Assembly (NCBI GenBank): GCA_963969495.1
Contig: OZ018321.1
Location: 101,371,578 to 101,435,577 of the forward strand
Direction of reading: 5' to 3'
Length of the DNA stretch: 64,000 nt
Source: Ceratothoa steindachneri
Taxonomy: Eukaryota; Arthropoda; Malacostraca; Isopoda; Cymothoidae
Shown: piece by piece, positions 37,230-64,000 of the stretch
How the letters are laid out: every line of letters begins with the position of its first letter
Position numbering within the stretch: position 1 is the stretch's first letter
The notes under the pieces: generated by a model
The model's input: the letters and a program-made list of their open reading frames with translations, nothing else
What the model was told of the DNA's origin: nothing
Databases searched by the model: none
Made by a program: the position numbers and the translations under genes

Positions 37230-39640
37230 CAAAACAAAGAACATTCCTCAAAGTTGGGGGTTGGAATATACGAACCCTGATGGATGCTAGAGACACTGAC
37301 AAACCCGAGAGAAGAACAGCAAAACGAGGCCACCTGAAGAACGACAGCTTAAAGAAATGGGAACAGGATATATTTTCTTTTGTAGGAGAAAAATTCAGAA
37401 GACCACCGCTCTCAAGGTGTAGGCTCTGGTGTTACAACCCAATTAGTAAGAACCCCTTATTTGACGCCTCATTCTCTAAATGACAGAATCATCTCGCTCC
37501 GTATACCACTCCCTAACGACAATTTTATCACACTTGTATCAGTGTACGCCAGACAATGGATACAGAAGACCATGTCAAAGGGCCATTCTATCAACAACTA
37601 GACACTACCATATCCCAGGTAACCGTCTATTTCTATTAAGGGACTTTGAGGGCAGAGTAGGCAGAGACCACGTGCTCTGGCACAATGTCATTGACAAGGA
37701 AGGCATGTGAAACTGCAACGACAATGGCCTACTACTCCCTGGCCTCTGTGCTGAGCATAAATTGTTCACCACAAACACCCTATCCCGACTTCCAAACCCT
37801 CTGAAGTCCACATGGAAACATCCCAGTTCAAAGTACTGGCATATTTTATATTACGCCATGATAAAACAAACAGTACAAACAAGATGTCCTCATCACCAGA
37901 AGCATGCCAAGGGCTAATGACTGTTGGACAGACCATCCGCTGTCCCTACCACCAACTTATCAAGAGTTCTGCATAGCCCTAAAACAAATGCGTCAATGGA
38001 GAGCTGCTGGACCCGATTACCTCCAAACAGAACTCCTTTTTCATGTGGGTCTAGTTTTAAAAACCCGATTGCATACCGTCATACTTAGAATGTGGGAATA
38101 AAAACATATACCAGACGACTGGAAAAACGCACTCCTTGTTACCATCTTTAAAAAAATAGCGAAAAATGTGCGGAGGTTATAGGAAAATATCTCTGTTATT
38201 CATTGCAGGAGAGGTCATGACCAGGATCCTGCTAAACAGACTGCAACAAGTCGCAGAGACCATCCTACCTGAGATTTAATATAGTTGTCGCTCATACAGA
38301 GGAACCATTGATATGATATGTGCCTAACGACTGCAAAAAAAGGCAAAATAAAAACAGAAGCCCATATTCCTCGTTTCCTATGACATTAAAAAGACATACG
38401 ACAGTGTGTCTAGAACTCATATATAGTCAGTTCTTAACCGATTTGTAATTCCTGAACCCTTCATAAAGATGCAACACACAATACATGAAGGTATGACTGA
38501 AATGTCATCCACCAAAATAACCAAACAGACTATTTCCCCATCACTTGTGGATTAAAGAATGGATGTGTACTTGAACCCACTCCCTTTCCACTATATCTTT
38601 CTACCTTGTTTTAAGAAATCCCCCTAGACAACCTGGGGGTCGAGATCAAGTATATGTATGATGGTGGACTCTCAAAAAATGTCTAGAATCAAGTCCCGTC
38701 GTAACACCAACACTGTAACTGTAACGGAAATGCAGTATGCGGATGACAATGCTGCCCCTGGCCTCTCTCAAGAACAACTCCAGCAGTCAGTAGATAACTT
38801 CAATGCTACATATATCCACTTTGGCATGACTGTGAATAAGGGTAAAACTAAAATCATGACACAACTAAGCCCAGGCGAGGACCTGCCACAAGTGAACATC
38901 ACCATGGACGGAACCACCAATAAATGTATGTAACATTTTCCCTACCTAGGAAGCATCCTCTTAACTCAATGCACTGCATCCAAAGATATGGAAAACAGAC
39001 TGCAGGCAGGTCACACTACCTTCGGAAGACTATCAACCAGAGTGTTCAAAAATAAAGACCTAAGTATACACACTAAAATAATGGTCTATGAAGCGGTAGT
39101 AGTCTCCATGCTTTTTTACGCATGTAAGACCTGGACCATATAAGGACGTGACCTCAAAAACCGGAATAATTAGACCAAAAAAAGCTACGTATCATCATGA
39201 ACATTAAATGGGACGATTATGTCACAAATAGCACTGTTCTTTAAAGGGCAAATATCACCAGCATCGAGGCAATGATCCTGAGACACCGCTTGCGGTGATC
39301 AGGTCATGTGGTACGCATGGATGACATAAGAATACCTAAGAAGATCCTCTTCAGCAAACTGAGCACTGGCTCCAACCTTAACGGTCGCCTGCTGCTCAGA
39401 TACAAAGACTAGCTGAAGAAATCCCTCAAAGACGCAGACATGGACCCAAACGTCTTTGAACATCTACCACCAACAGAACACAATAGAGAAACAAACTAAA
39501 AGTTGGTCCTGACCTATTTGAAGGAAATAGGAACGCAAGCCTGGAATCCAAACGATAACAACGGGCCAAAAGGGCAATCCACCCCAGCCAGAACCTACAT
39601 TTCAATGCGACCAATACCCGCGACTTTGTAGAGCTCGATT
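37230..39640 (+). pseudogene. Near full-length non-LTR retrotransposon (endonuclease + reverse transcriptase), dead
   Basis: The endonuclease starts KVGGWNIRTLMDARDTDKPE (WNVRTL). Further on come LRDFEGRVGRD (GDFNARVG) and RANDCWTDHPLS (DHxLI). RT follows: QMRQWRAAGPDYLQTELLF (KAxGPDxIPxELL), GYRKISLLFIAGEVMTRILL (YRxISLL), QYADDNA with the catalytic YADD box at 38736-38747, and a C-terminal HTKIMVYEAVVVSMLFYACK block. The order is complete for a LINE ORF2-type protein of the group often annotated in invertebrates as craniofacial-development-protein-2-like; the clade (RTE-like or related) is uncertain. More than ten stops and frameshifts show it is inactive. The longest intact part covers the YADD region (38658-38933). 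Confidence 0.85.
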
Positions 39641-40649
39641 TGGGCTCTTAAGCCATAAGAGAGCTCACCACCCAAACCAACAATAACCAGACCTTAAACT
39701 AAACTCTGTAATGGACTGAAGAAATGATACTCGGATACGAGTACATGCCAACGATGACGACGGTATGGCACTATAGGTCCGTCCTCGACGGAGGAAAACT
39801 CGAGCCGCAAACACTGGAAAAGATAAAGGGGCCGAATTGTATCATTGGGGGTGAGGGGGGGTGAGAAGATGGTAACAGTAATTAAGTCGTGAGGTAACAA
39901 AGGCATGGATGCTATGTTTAAACCGCTTAGCTCAAATTGGGACTGGATACGACTGAGGTTACGGAGAAAGCAGATAGAAAATACGAGTATATACCAATTT
40001 GTTGATACTTTGGACAGGATTTACCAAAAAATGCTCATGTAACGAATGTGTTAAAAGTCTTTATGAAGATAACTAACTCTCTTAAAAACACCCATATGGT
40101 TAATCTGAAAAAGAATAGTAGATTTTTAAATTAATATATGGAGAATGAAATATATTTCACACTATAATAGGAACAAGTGAAGAAATTGAAAGAATAATAT
40201 CGTTATATATGAGTGCCATCACTAGATTATTGGAGAGAATAAACAAAATCTTTTTTAATTTCCAAAAATTACCTAAAAGTGATTAATAGCAGTAGGGCTA
40301 TATACAAAGAAAGGTAAAAAAATATATATAAGAAATAAATATATTTGGCCTTACTCGAGCTTCTATTATTCTTCATAAGAGTTATAGAAAATACATTCAC
40401 TATTGTTAGATAAAAGAATAGAGATAAAAAAGAAGATACACATGGCATATTTTGGATAAAGTTTAAAACTCCCTAATTGCATATCTAATCTCACCCTCTG
40501 CCCTTTTTTGTTTCTCATGTTTGGGGTTGTCTTTTTTATTTATTTATTTTTTTTAATTGTCCTAATATCGGCTGATGTAGTCTCGCTGACGAGCGCATGT
40601 AAAAATTACATATCCGGTATTTATAATAACTTTGCAAATAGCGGACAAG
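39641..40649. other. No recognisable gene
   Basis: The first about 100 bp may be the 3' end of the LINE. The remainder is AT-rich without an assignable frame. Confidence 0.4.
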
Positions 40650-41035
40650 TGCTACATTATAAGATAAAAAAGGGAAAGGTAAAAGGGAGAGCAAAAAATT
40701 TGAAAAGTGAGAAGTAAATAAAAGGAAAGAAAAAAAATTGAATAAACTGTAAAAAAAGAGGAAACAATTTGAAAAGCCAAAATGAGAGACGAAATGGGCA
40801 AAGAGAATTGTATAAAATGTGAAAAGAGAGAAGAAAATAAAAAAAGGAAGGCAAAATGAATTGCAAAAATGTTAAAGCAGTGACGAAAATTAAAGAAAAC
40901 CCCAAAAGAATAGAATAAAATTTGAAAACGGGAAAATAAATAGAAAAGGCAGAAAAAATTGCATAAAATGCGAAAAGGAAGACAAAAATAAAGGGAAACT
41001 CAGAAATTAAATAAACTAGAGACGAAAAAATATTG
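40650..41035. repeat. Purine-rich degenerate tandem repeat
   Basis: Imperfect units of about 55-65 bp like AAAATTGCATAAAATGCGAA-AAGGAAGACAAAAATAAA. The strand bias (almost all A/G) produces a long Phe/Leu-rich open frame on the minus strand that mimics a membrane protein. Confidence 0.65.
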
Positions 41036-41394
41036 TACTTCCACGTCAGGGCCAAATCTTTGAATGGGTACATTTCACATGGTAGTACCACTAAATGGAA
41101 TAGTAGTTAATTAGTTTAGTCCATCCCCCCGTCCCAGCCCCCACCCTCGCCATTCTCAGCTTTTCAACGTTGACGAGTTCGCCCAACCGGATGAATTAAG
41201 ATAAAGATGAGAATGACAATCGGTGGTGAGCCCGAAAACGCCTGAGGCTCCTCGTTGGAGTGGAAGTGCAGGAAGATCGAAAGTAGTGGGTTTTGACACC
41301 AACCAACGCGAACAAATCTTATGGTGGCTCAAGGAAGAGCCACCCGTTCCGCGTTAGAAAAAAATGGATATGGAACCCCCTTCGGCAGGTTCAT

Positions 41395-41640
41395 AGATAG
41401 AATAGTGGTGTGTTCGTGTGCAAAGAATGGTTGGAGGGAAGAAACAGCGGTGTCCTGATGGCAATGTTTGCAATGACGTAGGAACCGGGAGCTGCCTCAA
41501 ACACGATGCACCGGCTAATAGCCGCTAACTCTCAATGAACGTCGATTTTTGTGTGTGACCGCCTCGCAAGGAATCGAACCATGTACCTTGTCGTGGAGAT
41601 CCGACCCTTTGTCAACTAGGGAAACGAAAGATCCTATAGA
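41395..41640 (-). repeat. tRNA-derived SINE, dispersed family copy 3 (minus strand)
   Basis: On the minus strand: A-box-like CTAGTTGACAAAGGGTCGG, B-box-like CATGGTTCGATTCCTTGCG, then a body ending GGACACCGCTGTTTCTTCC / CTCCAACCATTCTTTGCACA / CGAACACACCAC, matching the other three copies. The head is the most tRNA-like of the set. Confidence 0.65.
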
Positions 41641-41854
41641 AATAATATGCACTTGGCTCCTCTCAGGATAACTAAAAATGAGCTGACATTGATAATCGCA
41701 TTGACAAACTTCGCTAAAAAAGTTAAATTAGTAAATTTCTATTTTTTATGGGAATTCATTAAAGAGTCAAGGGATGATATCCTTTTGGGTAGGTCAATTT
41801 TCTTTTTCGTAATTTACAGCTCGATGAATGATAATAAAATTAATATGATCGGTC

Positions 41855-42205
41855 AAATGGCCCAATAAACTTAATGATAGTTCACAGACCCCAATAAACT
41901 TAATGATAGTTCACAGAGCCCAATAAACTTAATGAAAGGTCACATAGTTGGATAAACAATGATAGATTACGGAGCCCAATAAATATAGATAAGTTAAATG
42001 GACCAATGAATACAATGATAGGTCACAGAACACAATAAACAATGATAAGTTAAAGAGCACAATAAACAGTGATAAGTTAAACAACCCAATAAACACAATG
42101 ATAAGTCACAGAGACAAATAAACACCATAATAATTAAAGAGCACAATAAACACGTCACATAGCTCAATAATCTTAATTATATGTTATAGAGGGCAATAAA
42201 CTTAC
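41855..42205. repeat. Minisatellite, about 30-bp unit, about a dozen units
   Basis: Unit like CCCAATAAACTTAATGATAG-TTCACAGAG. The first two units are nearly identical and later ones are increasingly diverged and shortened. Each unit contains AATAAA on the + strand. Confidence 0.85.
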
Positions 42206-44694
42206 AAAGTAAGCAAAAAGTACCATTTTATCGACATTGCCAAAAAATAGGCGTTTTTTTTATTGAATTGAACGGAATGTAATTATATTATTTGAACGAA
42301 TTTTGGTGAAAAAGCTTTCATACATTCTAGTTTAGAACATAGAGACTGTTTTATGTTCAATTAATTTTTGCTGTTGTTCACCATCAGTTAAACATTACTC
42401 TCTCCATATAAAAGAGGTACAGAGAATCATTTAAATATATAAATAAAAAGGATTCTTGAATGGGTAAGGATTAATGGGAAACTCTTTGGAGTAATTGAAG
42501 TTCAATATTTCCATGTTAAATTTAAGAAATATGAGAAAAGAACTTAAAATTTTTCTGGAGTAATATATTTGTTTGCTTCATTTCAAGATGGGTATTTTTT
42601 TTAATATAAAATTTTCACAATAATGATAACTATAAAATTCAACCTCTCAGTGCTCATATCTTTTTTCAGATACGTAAAAAATATACTTTGCTAACGGTTG
42701 AATTTTGACTTAATCTAATTGATAGATCTTATGATGCGGCACAAATTTACACAACATATCTACTTACGTCTTGGAGAGTAATGTACCTACTTAAACTTAA
42801 CTTTATTATTTGTTTAATATAATTTCAATAAATATATTGCTAGGAAATAACAAGGATTTAAATTAAAATTTAATAGAAAGAATAATATTATTACAACAAA
42901 TTAATATTTTAAACCAACAAGATCTGTGAATACATATCTATATACTATTTACAAGTTTCTATGAGTTCATTTGCACAGGATATATAAAGTAACAGAATAA
43001 TAAGGATTTTTCCCTTATAATAAGTTTGATTTTTTGTATAGGAATGCAACAAAAACTTGCATATGTACATTACAAAGTAATGCAAGTTGAAGATGAGGTT
43101 ACCATCGGAAAAACACGTATTTTGAGAGATTTAGATTATGCAAACTTGAACCTTAACTACACCGTTTCTCTTCGTTATCAGAGATAAAAATGCAAATAAT
43201 AACAATAAAATATTGTTCCTCTATTCTAACAAAACGAATATTAAAGCAATGGAGTTTTTTATGGGTTGTGAATTCCTTTGTGGAAGGTCTATGCAACACT
43301 TGAAGTAGGGATGTGATTTTGGACATTTTTTATTTTTCCTACTTTTATTTTTGAATATTTATATGTATGTAAAAGCAGTAATGATCATTAATGAAAGAAT
43401 GATGAACTTCAAATATATAGCAGATAACTGAAGGAAGAGAGCGAATTTAATAATATAAATTGATAGAGAAAATTAAAACAAGTATCTTAAAACACTTGTC
43501 AAATGATTGGAAAAAGGATCTGTTTATGATTTGCCTTATGTATGCAAATAGATTTTCATAAAATTCCACCCATACCATTTATTATTTTTTCTATAAAAGT
43601 GCAAGATTCACACTTTACATTAATATGTGCTTTCTCAAAGTAACGGTTGAAATGATTCCATACATATTGATATGTCTTACTCCGATTCTATATATAAATT
43701 TAGTTATGTACTAATTCTATATTATAAAATTATATATTCGATTGCTTTCTTTTCATTTAATAAATTCGTTCCTTCAATTTCTTTCACTCTATTTCGAGAA
43801 GTTTTAATGACTTTTGTTTCACTAAAAAGTTACTAAGGTAACAAATGTAGCTGAGGCCTTGGCTTGCCTATGGCGCCTGAATGTTTTCAATAATTTGAAA
43901 ACTCTTCGTTTATAATCTTTTTTATTTTAAATATTTGCTTATTTTTTCTATTCTCCTGAGCTTTACTAAAGATATAGAAATTAACTGAGGATAATATCAC
44001 ACAATAAATGAAAGGAAACAGAATTGTTCTTTTGAAAACTGGTAATCAATTCAAATCCAAGTGATTTGATTATATTTCCCTCACATTCCAGCCATTTGCT
44101 TCTAGTCTGTCCTTACATTACATCTCGTTTATTTATTACACTATCAAATAAACTGATTTGAATATAAAGTAACTGACTATCATTAAAACTTTAATCTTTG
44201 GTTATTCATAGGCTTTTATATAAACCTTTTTTACTACTAAAATAAAAATATGGCATACAAAAAGATATAAAAATAGGTAGTAGTTAGAGAAATTAAATTT
44301 GAATAGTTTGTTTCCCATTAAGTAGAAAATTGACCTTTGTCTCTTTTCACTAATGTCAGATAAGAAATATCCTACAAATGGAGAAATTACTTGGGTCCTT
44401 AAAGCTACTTGAGATCACGTTTCACACAATGATGCCAAAGGACTTTTGTTCAAGAAATATGAAAAAGGTGCATTATTGCAGTCCTTAATTTTATATTTAC
44501 AGCATAGTAAAATATATTTGTGTTAAAAGTTAATTTACATGAAATAAGCACAAAATTTTTCAAAATTTCTTGAATACTTAACTCATTTATCGTTTGCGAG
44601 CTTAATACTTTACAGTAAATTCACATATTGAGAGTCGCCAATAAGATGTGTCATTGAGATTTAAGAATCAAGCAATGCTAGCTTTTGCTCTTTT
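42206..44694. other. AT-rich region downstream of the PLC epsilon stop codon
   Basis: The right part should hold the PLC epsilon 3' untranslated region (minus strand). No other gene is recognisable. Confidence 0.5.
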
Positions 44695-63265
<18,571 letters not shown>

Positions 63266-64000
63266 CTGAAAAATAAAGATCAATTAGCAATGAAATTTAG
63301 AGCCATCATCAATTCAGCACGGATGTACAAGAAATTAAAATCAAATTATCGTTAATGGAGGTTTAATAATTTATAGAGGAAAGAAAACTCTGCGTAATTT
63401 AAAAGAATGGGGTACGAAGGTAAACACACGAAGGAAAAAAATAAAGGGCGAGATACAACAGAGGGTAGTGAAGCAAACTTTGGTCACTTAAGGTTAGGCC
63501 AGAAGTGCGCAGGTATATGTGACATCAATTCTGTGGAAATGTTGGACACTCAAAACAAGAAGTTCGACCAGCCTAAAGGGGTCCAAGGTGAATTATAGAG
63601 GAAAACACTTTAATCCAGTGTGGGCATGCTTATTTAGCAAAGAGAAGAGAAATAATAAAGTGTACAAAAGATCAAATCATTTCATTCTAAATAGTGGAAT
63701 ATAAGGGTTGATTTCAGTCCCTCAGAAAGAAAATTGTCCAAGAAGAGTACAATCACTCAAGCACTCTAAGGTAAAAATTAACACTAATTTAGGGAAACGA
63801 ATGAGCGATTAATTTTAAGGTGCCTTTGAAAAAAAATAGGAAAGTGCAGGCAGACCAATGATGATTGCTAGTTTTAAGCATTCGGAGCGAACCAGTCTGG
63901 CTTGGGCAGTTTTTTGATGCGTATTAATATAAGGAATCAAAGGAGGTGGGAAGTCACAAGTCAGGATGCTGAGAGAAGCATACAATGAGACACCTAAACT
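63266..64000. other. Upstream intron of PLC epsilon, nothing recognised
   Basis: No open minus-strand frame with flanking splice sites and PLC-like sequence was found. The next 5' exon is probably outside the window. Confidence 0.5.

Noticed and set aside
40657..41091. 144-residue Phe/Leu-rich minus-strand frame resembling a multi-pass membrane protein
   Set aside because: It is antisense to a purine-rich degenerate tandem repeat; hydrophobicity follows from base composition.
63407..63598. 63-residue + strand frame near the right edge
   Set aside because: Hydrophilic but with no recognisable domain; it lies in what should be a PLC epsilon intron and is likely chance.

Overview
This is a repeat-rich, AT-rich animal nuclear window with one clear host gene and a dense fossil bed of transposable elements. 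Long (TA)n arrays, large introns, several mariner/Tc1 families and an invertebrate-style phospholipase C gene point to an arthropod. A copepod such as a sea louse fits best, but the taxon is an inference from style and not proven. I see no bacterial genes, operons, CRISPR array or intact rRNA/tRNA gene.

Host gene: the minus strand from 63265 down to 44695 carries the 3' two-thirds of a phospholipase C epsilon (PLCE1-type) gene. Six exons can be placed with matching splice sites and reading phase: 63265-62773, 62671-62357, 61233-61127, 60972-60747, 52970-52811 and 47054-44695. Together they encode about 1,220 residues: EF-hand-like region, catalytic X domain, acidic X/Y linker, Y domain, C2 and two Ras-association domains. 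The catalytic residues known from PLC delta are all present. The N-terminal RasGEF and PH part lies beyond the right edge. The two large introns (7.8 and 5.8 kb) and a 1.1-kb intron are filled with transposon relics, SINEs and TA arrays.

Left part, 1-11 kb: eroded relics of two DD41D mariner-like elements, a Tc1-like element, a CR1/Jockey-like LINE endonuclease region, a D34D mariner and a tRNA-derived SINE.

11.2-20.7 kb: a minus-strand Ty3/Gypsy-type LTR retrotransposon. Its LTRs are 11213-13144 and 19650-20693, both TG...CA on the + strand. It keeps a coiled-coil gag, a CCHC knuckle and a DTG protease next to the right LTR, and an integrase tail next to the left LTR; reverse transcriptase and RNase H are gone. 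Sitting at that gap is a 3.57-kb DNA transposon (13840-17405) with perfect 15-bp terminal inverted repeats and clustered subterminal repeats. It carries a broken DNC-QNK-motif protein that I propose is its transposase. This is the most interesting structure in the window.

20.7-42 kb: a CR1-like LINE tail split by a 321-bp tandem duplication containing a SINE-like unit, a TA-loop palindrome, a LINE ORF1 relic, a GC-rich LTR-like block with a TATA box, a LINE RT relic, a Gypsy RNase H-integrase relic, a near full-length but dead LINE with endonuclease and RT, several minisatellites, and more copies of the dispersed SINE. Every transposon coding region seen is disrupted by stops or frameshifts.
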